In this document: piece after piece, positions 29,900-37,313 of the stretch
How the letters are laid out: every line of letters starts with the position of its first letter
Numbering within the stretch: position 1 is the stretch's first letter
Source of the DNA: Arenibacter certesii DSM 19833
Lineage (GTDB): Bacteria > Bacteroidota > Bacteroidia > Flavobacteriales > Flavobacteriaceae
Reading direction: 5' to 3'
Length of the DNA: 64,000 nt
Assembly (NCBI RefSeq): GCF_000429545.1
Contig: NZ_AUCB01000005.1
Coordinates: 152,484-216,483, forward strand
Made by a program: the position numbers and the translations under genes
Notes under the pieces: model-generated
Databases searched by the model: none
Told to the model about the DNA's origin: nothing
What the model saw: only the letters and a program-made list of their open reading frames with translations

Positions 29900-31015
29900 T
29901 TAAGCCTCCTGTAATTCTTCGATCACCTTTGCCAAACGGCTAGTAATATCCTCAATGGACCCAATTCCGTTTACACTGTGAAACTTCCCTTGAAGATCAT
30001 AATAATCCTTCAGAGGAGCCGTTTTCTCGTTATATTCCTCAAATCGGTTGCGAATTTTACTTTCATCTTGGTCATCAGACCTTCCGCTAACCTTACCACG
30101 CTCTAGCAATCTTTTTATCAAAACCTCATCATTAGCTTCCAAGGCTATGGTAGCATCAATTTTCATCTGCTTGGAAGTTAAAAAATCATCTAAAGCTTTT
30201 GCTTGTGCAGTAGTTCTAGGAAAACCGTCAAAAATAAAGCCACTAGCCTCTGCATTTTTTTCCACTTCATCCTGAAGCATATTTATGGTCACTTCATCAG
30301 GCACCAATTCCCCTTTATCTATATAAGACTTAGCCAGGTTTCCCAATTCGGTACCATTCTTTATATTGTATCTAAAAACATCTCCGGTAGAAATATGTTT
30401 AAGATTATATTTATCTTTTAAAAATGAAGCCTGCGTACCCTTTCCAGCACCAGGTTTTCCAAACAAAACGAGGTTAATCATGTGTTTTTGATTAAGTTGA
30501 TATACTTCTTTTAAGTTTCTTCCCAATTCCTTATAATCCAATCCATAGCCTACAATAAACTTATCCTCGATCTTCATCCCGAAGTAGTCAATATCATATT
30601 CCCCACTATAGACTTCGAATTTGTAAAACATGGTAGCGATTTTAAACTCCTTTACATTGGTAGCCGAAAATAAGTCTACCAATTTCCTTACTGTTCTACC
30701 GGTATCAATAATATCCTCCAAGATAATAACGCTACGCCCTTCAATATTTTCAGGGACATCCAAAAGGGTTTCTACAATTCCTGTGGAAGTAAGTCCTTGA
30801 TACGAGCTTAAGCGCACAAAGGAAACCTCGCATGGATGTTGATACGCCTTAAGAAAATCTGACACGAACATAAAAGACCCATTTAGCACCCCGACAAAAA
30901 TGGGAACTTCCCCTTTATAGTCCTCGGCAATGGAATCTGCCATTTTTTTAATTGCGGCTTGTATTTCGCCTTCGCTTATAAATGGCTTAAAGTATTTATC
31001 GTGAAGCTTTATCAA
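29900..31015 (-). CDS. adk: Hypoxanthine phosphoribosyltransferase-adenylate kinase fusion
   Basis: One 371-residue chain carries two enzymes. Residues 1-175 form HPRT with the PRPP loop VIILEDIIDTGRTV at 96-109 and the flexible-loop residues SSYQG. After a short linker (LNQKHM) residues 180-371 form adenylate kinase: P-loop GKPGAGKGT at 186-194, the NMP-binding FDGFPRTTAQA, and a short lid (RGKVSGRSDDQDE). The two activities join purine base salvage to AMP/ADP balance in the cytoplasm. Met179 could serve as an internal start for free Adk. This fusion is common in Flavobacteriia. The gene is divergent from purK, so purine genes share the promoter region. Confidence 0.95.
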   Translation of the reverse strand: MIKLHDKYFKPFISEGEIQAAIKKMADSIAEDYKGEVPIFVGVLNGSFMFVSDFLKAYQHPCEVSFVRLSSYQGLTSTGIVETLLDVPENIEGRSVIILEDIIDTGRTVRKLVDLFSATNVKEFKIATMFYKFEVYSGEYDIDYFGMKIEDKFIVGYGLDYKELGRNLKEVYQLNQKHMINLVLFGKPGAGKGTQASFLKDKYNLKHISTGDVFRYNIKNGTELGNLAKSYIDKGELVPDEVTINMLQDEVEKNAEASGFIFDGFPRTTAQAKALDDFLTSKQMKIDATIALEANDEVLIKRLLERGKVSGRSDDQDESKIRNRFEEYNEKTAPLKDYYDLQGKFHSVNGIGSIEDITSRLAKVIEELQEA

Positions 31016-31047
31016 TGCTACTGTTTTTTATAACAAATTCAAGATGC

Positions 31048-31055
31048 CAAATATA
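31048..31055 (-). promoter_or_regulatory. Predicted -7 element of hpt-adk
   Basis: The minus strand reads TATATTTG, a full TAnnTTTG match, 33 bases upstream of the start at 31015. It lies 54 bases from the divergent purK -7 box. Confidence 0.5.
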
Positions 31056-31109
31056 GTACTTTGATTTCTCTTTTTTACCCGTTCGGGTCCAGTTTCTAAG
31101 ATTTAGCCG

Positions 31110-31117
31110 TATTTTTG
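31110..31117 (+). promoter_or_regulatory. Predicted -7 element of purK-purE
   Basis: TATTTTTG at 31110-31117 matches TAnnTTTG and would leave a leader of about 40 bases before the purK ATG at 31165. No clear -33 element is visible. Confidence 0.45.
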
Positions 31118-31164
31118 TCCTTAAAATACCATCTTTTATAACTATTTAATAGCAATCATTTCTA

Positions 31165-32319
31165 ATGAACTATTTTTCTTCTGATTTTAAATTAGGATTT
31201 CTTGGTGGAGGTCAATTGGGTAAGATGATGTTATACGAGACCCGAAAATTTGACATTCACACCATCGTAATGGACTCATCTCCCGATGCACCATCTAAAA
31301 TATCATGTAACGAATTCATTCAGGGCGACTTAATGGATTACGATGCTGTTTACAACCTTGGGAAAAAGGTGGATATCCTTACTATAGAGATTGAAAATGT
31401 AAACGTAAGTGCACTGACTAAATTAGAGGAAGAGGGAGTAAAAGTATACCCACCTACCCGTGCCCTTCGCATTATTCAAAATAAAGCAAAACAAAAGTTG
31501 TTCTATGTGGATAACAATATCCCCACAGCAGATTTTCAGCGTTTTGCCTATAAAAGCGAAATTGAGGACAGCATAGATAATGGGGGCGTAAAATTCCCTT
31601 TTATTTGGAAAGCAACTCAGTTTGGATATGACGGACAAGGTGTAAAGGTGGTTCGTAAACTGGAAGACTTGGAAGACTTGCCTTCTGGAGAATGTATCAC
31701 GGAAGTACTAGTGCCTTTTAAAAACGAACTTGCCGTTATTGTTGCCCGTAGCGCTAATGGGGAAGTAAAGACCTATCCCGTTGTGGAAATGGAATTTCAC
31801 CCAGAAGCCAACCAAGTAGAGTATGTTATTTGCCCGGCCCGTATTTCCGACTCTGTAGCTAAAAAAGCCAATGAAATAGCTTTAAAAGTCTCAGACAAAT
31901 TAAAACATGTGGGCATCTTAGCTGTAGAAATGTTCCAAACCCAAGACGATGAAATCTTGGTGAACGAAGTTGCTCCCAGACCTCATAACAGTGGACATTA
32001 CAGCATAGAGGCCAGCTACACCAACCAATTTGAACAACATATCCGCGCTATTCTAAACCTGCCCTTGGGCAGCACAGAAAGCAAGGTAGCGGGTATAATG
32101 GTGAATTTGGTAGGAGCGGAAGGACATACTGGGGACGTAGAATATCAGAACATGGAGGAAATATTAAAACAAGACGGAGTTACCCCCCATATCTACGGTA
32201 AAAAGCAAACTAGGCCTTTTCGGAAAATGGGACACGTTACCATTGTTAATCCAGACATCGTGAAAGCCAGAGAAATAGCAGAATTAGTAAAAAATACAAT
32301 TAAAGTAATTAGCCAATAA
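31165..32319 (+). CDS. purK: 5-(carboxyamino)imidazole ribonucleotide synthase, ATPase subunit PurK
   Basis: The 384-residue length is normal. The N-terminal motif GFLGGGQLGKMM lies at about 10-21, and the ATP-grasp domain includes FPFIWKATQFGYDGQGVKVV and the metal-binding EVAPRPHNSGHYSIEAS. PurK carboxylates aminoimidazole ribonucleotide with ATP and bicarbonate, giving N5-CAIR, step 6a of purine synthesis. purE follows after 28 bases, so the two consecutive steps are encoded by one operon, divergent from the purine-salvage fusion gene. Confidence 0.96.
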   Translation: MNYFSSDFKLGFLGGGQLGKMMLYETRKFDIHTIVMDSSPDAPSKISCNEFIQGDLMDYDAVYNLGKKVDILTIEIENVNVSALTKLEEEGVKVYPPTRALRIIQNKAKQKLFYVDNNIPTADFQRFAYKSEIEDSIDNGGVKFPFIWKATQFGYDGQGVKVVRKLEDLEDLPSGECITEVLVPFKNELAVIVARSANGEVKTYPVVEMEFHPEANQVEYVICPARISDSVAKKANEIALKVSDKLKHVGILAVEMFQTQDDEILVNEVAPRPHNSGHYSIEASYTNQFEQHIRAILNLPLGSTESKVAGIMVNLVGAEGHTGDVEYQNMEEILKQDGVTPHIYGKKQTRPFRKMGHVTIVNPDIVKAREIAELVKNTIKVISQ

Positions 32320-32347
32320 TATTGGCAATCAAGAAATCTTCAATAGT

Positions 32348-32839
32348 ATGACTAAAGTAGCAGTAGTGATGGGGAGTACAAGTGACCTACCTGTAATGCA
32401 GGAAGCCATTGATATATTAAAGGGTTTTGATATTGAGGTAGATGTAGACATAGTATCTGCCCATCGCACCCCAGAAAAACTCTTCGATTTCAGCAAAAAC
32501 GCCCATTTAAAAGGATATTCTGTAATCATTGCTGGTGCAGGTGGGGCCGCCCATTTACCCGGGATGGTTGCTTCTATGTCTCCTTTACCTGTAATTGGGG
32601 TGCCCGTTAAAAGCAGTAACTCTATAGACGGCTGGGATTCTGTACTCTCTATCCTTCAAATGCCAGGAGGTGTACCAGTTGCTACCGTAGCGCTTAACGG
32701 AGCCAAAAATGCGGGGATATTGGCAGCGCAGATTATTGGAGCTTCCGATAAATGCGTATTGGACAAAATCATCCTATACAAGGAAGGCCTAAAACAAAAG
32801 GTTATTGAGGGCGCAAAATCAGTCAACAGAAAACAGTAA
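32348..32839 (+). CDS. purE: N5-carboxyaminoimidazole ribonucleotide mutase PurE (class I)
   Basis: This 163-residue protein carries the signature motifs of class I PurE: MGSTSDLPVM at 8-17, the substrate-binding SAHRTP near 38-43, and AGAGGAAHLPGM near 61-72. It converts N5-CAIR to CAIR directly after PurK. The class I form needs PurK, in agreement with the gene pair. A 9-base inverted repeat (TTTGTGTTT / AAACACAAA) about 30 bases after the stop has no T tract and was not called a terminator. Confidence 0.96.
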   Translation: MTKVAVVMGSTSDLPVMQEAIDILKGFDIEVDVDIVSAHRTPEKLFDFSKNAHLKGYSVIIAGAGGAAHLPGMVASMSPLPVIGVPVKSSNSIDGWDSVLSILQMPGGVPVATVALNGAKNAGILAAQIIGASDKCVLDKIILYKEGLKQKVIEGAKSVNRKQ

Positions 32840-33036
32840 TAGCACCCTTTTGGCTTGCTATTCTTTGTGTTTCACTAAAAAACACAAATAGAACCATTGG
32901 ACCATCAGCGATAATTAACTGAAAAATACATCCCTTACAAGCCATGAACCTGAATACTGCTTCTTGTTAAATTGAATCTATTGACCATTAACGACTTCTA
33001 TTATTTACAACTTCAAAAAAAGAAATTTCATTTCAC

Positions 33037-35061
33037 ATGAACAATCCATTATTAGTTCCATTTGATACAGCACCATTTTCTAAAATTAAGAATGAGCATT
33101 TTAAACCTGCTATTTTACAGGCCATAGAGGACGCTAGAAAGGAAATTGATACCATTGCTCAATCTACAGATGAGCCTACCTTTGAAAATACCATTGCGGC
33201 TCTAGATTTTTCCGGACAACAATTGGACCGGGTAACTAGTGTTTTCTTCAACCTCAATTCGGCAGAAACCAACGCCGAAATCCAAAAAATAGCTCAGGAA
33301 GTCTCCCCTATATTATCTGAATTCAGCAATGATATCACCTTAAACGAAAGCTTGTTTAAGAGAGTTAAAGCGGTCTTTAACCAAAAAGACCAATTAACAC
33401 TTACTCCAGAAGAGCAAACCTTATTAGATAAGAAATATAAAGCTTTTAGTAGAAACGGGGCCAATTTACCAGAAGATAGAAAGGAGCGATTACGAGAAAT
33501 AGATGCTAAACTCTCCAAGCTAACCTTGCAATTTGGAGAAAATGTTTTGGCGGAGTCCAACAAATACGAAATGCACCTTACTGAGGAGTCTGACTTAGAC
33601 GGACTCCCAGAAGGAGAAAAAGAAGCTGCGGCAGATTTAGCAAAAGCTAAGGGAAAGAGCGGCTGGCTAATTACTTTAGACTATCCAAGCTATATTCCTT
33701 TCATGAAATACGCTTCAAATAGGAATTTGCGAAAGCAACTCTCCATTGCGTTTGGAAGCAAAGGATTTCACAACGATGAACTAGACAATCAGGGGAATAT
33801 CCTTAACATCACCAGATTAAGGTATGAAAGAGCTAAATTATTAGGGTATAATTCCCACGCTCATTACGTTTTGGAAGAACGAATGGCCGAAACTCCAGAA
33901 AAAGTAGCGGAATTCCTTAACAATTTATTGAACATGGCAAAGCCTGCCGCAAATAGGGAATTCATGCAACTGGAAGCATTTGCAAAAGAATTGGACAATA
34001 TAGACCGATTAGAAAAATGGGATAGCGCCTACTATTCCGAAAAATTAAAGCAAAAGCTTTTTGATTTAGACGATGAAAAGCTAAAACCATATTTTAAACT
34101 AGAGAATGTAATTGCTGGCGTCTTTAAGGTAGCGGAAAAATTATTTGGATTGCGATTTGAAGAGGTATCCGATGTGGAAAAATACCATCCAGATGTAAAA
34201 ACCTATCGTGTTTATGGTGAGGATAATAATATGATATCCTTATTTTATGCCGATTTTCACCCTAGACCAGGAAAAAGAGATGGTGCGTGGATGACCTCCT
34301 ATAAATCTCAATATGTACATAATGGAGAAAATGTGCGTCCCCATATCTCCAATGTATGTAATTTCACCAAGCCAACAGCCTCCAAACCTTCATTACTAAC
34401 TTTTAACGAAGTTACCACCTTGTTCCATGAGTTTGGACATGGCTTGCACGGAATGCTAGCAAACACCACGTATCCAGGGCTTTCCGGAACTTCCGTTTAC
34501 TGGGATTTTGTAGAATTGCCGAGTCAGGTTATGGAAAACTGGTGTTATGAAAAAGAAGCCTTGGAACTTTTCGCCACCCATTATAAGACTGGGGAACCTA
34601 TCCCTATGGACTATGTGACCAAAATAAAGGAATCTGCTACCTTCCAAGAAGGCATGGCTACTTTAAGGCAACTGAGTTTTGGTATTCTGGATATGTCATG
34701 GCACGCAACTGACCCTACCACAATTACTGATGTAAAAGCGCAAGAACAAAAGGCATTCAAAGAAACAGATCTTTTTCCGGAGGTAGAACAAACTTGCATG
34801 AGCACTTCTTTTTCCCATATTTTTCAGGGAGGATATTCCTCTGGCTATTACAGCTATAAATGGGCAGAAGTTTTAGATGCAGATGCTTTTGCTTATTTTA
34901 AGGAGAACGGCATTTTCAATAAGGATATAGCCGATAAATTTAAGGATCATATTCTTTCAAAAGGTGGCACTGAGAACCCTATGGAATTGTACAAAAAATT
35001 TAGAGGCAGAGAACCTAAATTAGAGCCACTACTAGAGCGCGCTGGACTTTTGGCAAAATAA
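33037..35061 (+). CDS. M3-family zinc oligopeptidase (oligopeptidase A/Dcp type)
   Basis: The 674-residue protein has the HEFGH zinc motif at 464-468 within TLFHEFGHGLHGM, followed by the third-ligand region SGTSVYWDFVELPSQVMENW. The helical N terminus starts NPLLVPFDTAPFSKI, typical of bacterial PrlC/Dcp. There is no signal peptide, so it is cytoplasmic and probably degrades short peptides. It is monocistronic or the end of the purKE unit; the 197-base gap before it contains no gene. The peptidyl-dipeptidase and oligopeptidase subgroups cannot be separated from the sequence by eye. Confidence 0.93.
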   Translation: MNNPLLVPFDTAPFSKIKNEHFKPAILQAIEDARKEIDTIAQSTDEPTFENTIAALDFSGQQLDRVTSVFFNLNSAETNAEIQKIAQEVSPILSEFSNDITLNESLFKRVKAVFNQKDQLTLTPEEQTLLDKKYKAFSRNGANLPEDRKERLREIDAKLSKLTLQFGENVLAESNKYEMHLTEESDLDGLPEGEKEAAADLAKAKGKSGWLITLDYPSYIPFMKYASNRNLRKQLSIAFGSKGFHNDELDNQGNILNITRLRYERAKLLGYNSHAHYVLEERMAETPEKVAEFLNNLLNMAKPAANREFMQLEAFAKELDNIDRLEKWDSAYYSEKLKQKLFDLDDEKLKPYFKLENVIAGVFKVAEKLFGLRFEEVSDVEKYHPDVKTYRVYGEDNNMISLFYADFHPRPGKRDGAWMTSYKSQYVHNGENVRPHISNVCNFTKPTASKPSLLTFNEVTTLFHEFGHGLHGMLANTTYPGLSGTSVYWDFVELPSQVMENWCYEKEALELFATHYKTGEPIPMDYVTKIKESATFQEGMATLRQLSFGILDMSWHATDPTTITDVKAQEQKAFKETDLFPEVEQTCMSTSFSHIFQGGYSSGYYSYKWAEVLDADAFAYFKENGIFNKDIADKFKDHILSKGGTENPMELYKKFRGREPKLEPLLERAGLLAK

Positions 35062-35115
35062 CAGTAGCTTTACAAATCGAATAACGACATCCCAGATTCG
35101 CAATAATATTTACCT

Positions 35116-35499
35116 TTATTTCGGATCTGGATTTTTTATTGCCTCCCTTTTATAAGCATCATAACCACCAGTAAGATTTACCACTTTCTTATACTCCATA
35201 TCCTGCAACTTTTTCTGGGCTTGTCCGCTACGCCCTCCTACCTTACAGTATAGATATATGGTTTGATCTTTATCTACCTCCCGGAACTTATCAGCGAAAT
35301 CTGCATCAAACCAATTTATGTTTTTAGCATTTTTAATATACCCATTCTTAAACTCTTCTGGAGTTCTTACATCGATCAAAATACCATTTTTAAGTAGTTT
35401 TTGGTCAAATTCCGAAATAGGCAAATCGCCACTTACCTCTTGTTGACAACTTGCAAGAAAAGGCAAAAACAGTAGTAAACAATAAAATGATATTTTCAT
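35116..35499 (-). CDS. Rhodanese-domain lipoprotein
   Basis: A 127-residue protein with a lipobox FLASC (Cys18) and one rhodanese domain: LIDVRTPEEFKNGYI at 41-55, the active-site loop CKVGGRS with Cys85, and NLTGGYDAYK near the end. It would act on sulfane sulfur or as a thiol carrier in the envelope; the substrate is unknown. Start 35499 is used because the ten upstream codons would precede an otherwise normal signal peptide. The gene is divergent from the ECF sigma gene. Confidence 0.9.
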   Translation of the reverse strand: MKISFYCLLLFLPFLASCQQEVSGDLPISEFDQKLLKNGILIDVRTPEEFKNGYIKNAKNINWFDADFADKFREVDKDQTIYLYCKVGGRSGQAQKKLQDMEYKKVVNLTGGYDAYKREAIKNPDPK

Positions 35500-35516
35500 A
35501 ACAAATAGGTTGAAAC

Positions 35517-35558
35517 CAAAATTAAGCAATCCCAGTCAAAAAAAATCAATTACTTTTG
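35517..35558. promoter_or_regulatory. Overlapping divergent promoters of the rhodanese and ECF sigma genes
   Basis: Minus strand TAATTTTG at 35517-35524 (for the rhodanese gene, with a possible -33 TTG at 35547-35549, 22 bases away) and plus strand TACTTTTG at 35551-35558 (for the sigma gene, 14 bases before its ATG) both match TAnnTTTG. The two boxes lie only 26 bases apart, so polymerases probably compete. Confidence 0.45.
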
Positions 35559-35572
35559 AACTTACAAAACCT

Positions 35573-36133
35573 ATGACTAAGCAAATATTAAATCCGGACA
35601 CTTGGGTAGATCGTTATTCAGACTATCTTTTCAACTATGCCGTAACCCGAGTAAACGATGCCGAGATTGCCAAGGACTTGGTGCAGGAAACGTTTTTTGC
35701 TGGGTTAAAATCGGCAAAAAATTTTAAAGGGGACGCTGCTGAGCGCACATGGCTCATCTCCATTCTTAAGCGGAAGGTAATTGACCACTATCGTAAGATA
35801 AATTCTCAAAAAGCTAAGTCCATGGTCCGTATTACCCCAAACCGGGATACGGAGAACGAGGGCAATTTTATAGAACAACAAGTTGCAGATCCAGATAGCC
35901 TTTTAGAAAATAGCGAAATAGAGAATAAAGAATTGGGCAATGCCATACATGAGTGTATTAATAAACTCCCAAAGAAACAGGCATTGGCTTTCACCTTAAA
36001 AACAATAAATGGATTAAGTACCGAAGAGGTATGTAAGGAGCTAAATATAAATCCGTCTAATCTTTGGGTAATCATTCACAGGGCAAGAACCGTTCTTATG
36101 GATTGCTTAAACACTAATTGGTTCAAAATATGA
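35573..36133 (+). CDS. ECF-type RNA polymerase sigma factor
   Basis: This 186-residue protein has sigma region 2 (YLFNYAVTRVNDAEIAKDLVQETFF at about 18-42) with the -10 recognition stretch FKGDAAERTWLISILKRKVIDHYR, and region 4 with a helix-turn-helix (INKLPKKQALAFTLK, STEEVCKELNINPSNLWVIIHRAR). Start 35573 follows the -7 box and matches the family. Its stop overlaps the ATG of a small zinc-finger gene (ATGA at 36130-36133), the usual sigma/anti-sigma coupling. The regulon is unknown. Confidence 0.93.
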   Translation: MTKQILNPDTWVDRYSDYLFNYAVTRVNDAEIAKDLVQETFFAGLKSAKNFKGDAAERTWLISILKRKVIDHYRKINSQKAKSMVRITPNRDTENEGNFIEQQVADPDSLLENSEIENKELGNAIHECINKLPKKQALAFTLKTINGLSTEEVCKELNINPSNLWVIIHRARTVLMDCLNTNWFKI

Positions 36134-36357
36134 GGAATTGTAAAAAGGCTGAACTTATATGCACCAAGATTCAGTACAAAGAGGCCACAATTTTAGAAAA
36201 AATTCAGATTCGCATTCATTTAATATTATGCCGTACCTGTAGAATCTTCGTAAAGAAGAACAGCAAGCTCACTTCTTTATGTGACCAGGCCAACCTAAAG
36301 GCTCTTCCTGCAGAAGAGAAGGAAAAAATGAAGAAAATATTATCCGAAAGACAATAG
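36130..36357 (+). CDS. Small HX3CX2C zinc-finger protein, candidate anti-sigma factor
   Basis: A 75-residue cytoplasmic protein with His30, Cys34 and Cys37 in the spacing HLILCRTC, the HX3CX2C signature of ZAS (zinc-binding anti-sigma) domains, plus Cys4 and Cys11. There is no transmembrane segment. It starts inside the stop codon of the sigma gene, so coupled expression is expected. A soluble ZAS protein in this position suggests a redox- or metal-sensing anti-sigma factor, but this is inference. Its last 18 bases overlap the end of the convergent membrane-protein gene. Confidence 0.75.
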   Translation: MRNCKKAELICTKIQYKEATILEKIQIRIHLILCRTCRIFVKKNSKLTSLCDQANLKALPAEEKEKMKKILSERQ

Positions 36358-37176
36358 AAATCGCTCTAACAGCAGCACTACTCCCCACCATAAGATGGGA
36401 ATCCCCTCTACCCAAAATGACGAAAAATATTTAGACTGCATCTTCTTGGTCCTATAAAGTATTACCCATAAAACAAGGAGTACTATTCCTTTAGCAAGAA
36501 GCTCTAAGTGAGTAGTGTGCATCTTTATAAAAGTAAATAAGAAAAACAGCAAAGCACCAAAGCCCCCCATTAATTTGGAATTTAATAATCCATAGCGCTG
36601 CGGTAATGTATTAAGCGCCCGATCATCATACTTTAAGTCCCTTATTTCAAATGGAATCATTAAAACCAGGACTAGGACAAATCGTTGAATACCTTCAATA
36701 ACTACATCCCAACCTAGGTGTAAATTTTCGGACATCACAGGCAATATAACTGTTGTTCCGGCCCATACTAATGCTACAACAAATATTTTGAGTCCGCCTA
36801 AACTTCTTAGGCTCTTCACTCGCGGAAGCAGAGGGATTGCATATAAAAAGGTTAACAACAACAAGAACCCAATACCCATCCAAACATTTAGAGTGATGTA
36901 AAATGCATGATACAAGGCCATAGCACCAGCCAAGAAACTTACAATTTGAATATATCCATGATAGGTATTGGAAACTAAGATATACTTCCTTGCCTCCACT
37001 CCATACTTAACAAAATTGTAACAGACTATGGTACCAAAAAACACCAAATAGGAAAAATTATGATCTCTTGTTATTCCAAAAAAGATACCAGTAACCTCTA
37101 TTAACGCAAAAACCGCCAATGCCGTGTGAATACTGGAATCCAGATAAAAATCGAACAAGCGTTTTAGGTAATACAT
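36340..37176 (-). CDS. UbiA-like prenyltransferase-family membrane protein
   Basis: The 278-residue protein has about eight hydrophobic segments. The second aspartate-rich motif of UbiA enzymes is recognisable as EIRDLKYDDRALNTLPQRYG near 187-206. The first motif (NxxxDxxxD) is not visible; the matching region reads NFVKYGVEARKY. The protein is widely present in Flavobacteriaceae, and its product is unknown. Without the first motif, prenyltransferase activity is uncertain. It is convergent with the anti-sigma candidate gene and divergent from gcvP. Confidence 0.7.
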   Translation of the reverse strand: MYYLKRLFDFYLDSSIHTALAVFALIEVTGIFFGITRDHNFSYLVFFGTIVCYNFVKYGVEARKYILVSNTYHGYIQIVSFLAGAMALYHAFYITLNVWMGIGFLLLLTFLYAIPLLPRVKSLRSLGGLKIFVVALVWAGTTVILPVMSENLHLGWDVVIEGIQRFVLVLVLMIPFEIRDLKYDDRALNTLPQRYGLLNSKLMGGFGALLFFLFTFIKMHTTHLELLAKGIVLLVLWVILYRTKKMQSKYFSSFWVEGIPILWWGVVLLLERFLLSFG

Positions 37177-37273
37177 AGGTAAATGAACAGCAAACTGTTT
37201 ACTAGTTGATTTATGGGTTAAGAACTTTAACAGTGAACCTTATTAAACCTACAAAATAATTATAAATAATGAG

Positions 37274-37281
37274 TACTTTTG
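37274..37281 (+). promoter_or_regulatory. Predicted -7 element of gcvP
   Basis: TACTTTTG matches TAnnTTTG and lies 32 bases before the gcvP ATG at 37314. No glycine riboswitch-like structure was recognised in the short leader. Confidence 0.45.
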
Positions 37282-37313
37282 CAAACCATTATTTCAGATA
37301 AAAAAATCAAATT

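Noticed and set aside
32860..32888. Inverted repeat TTTGTGTTT/AAACACAAA after purE
   Set aside because: It is a good stem but lacks a T tract on either strand, so it was not called a terminator.
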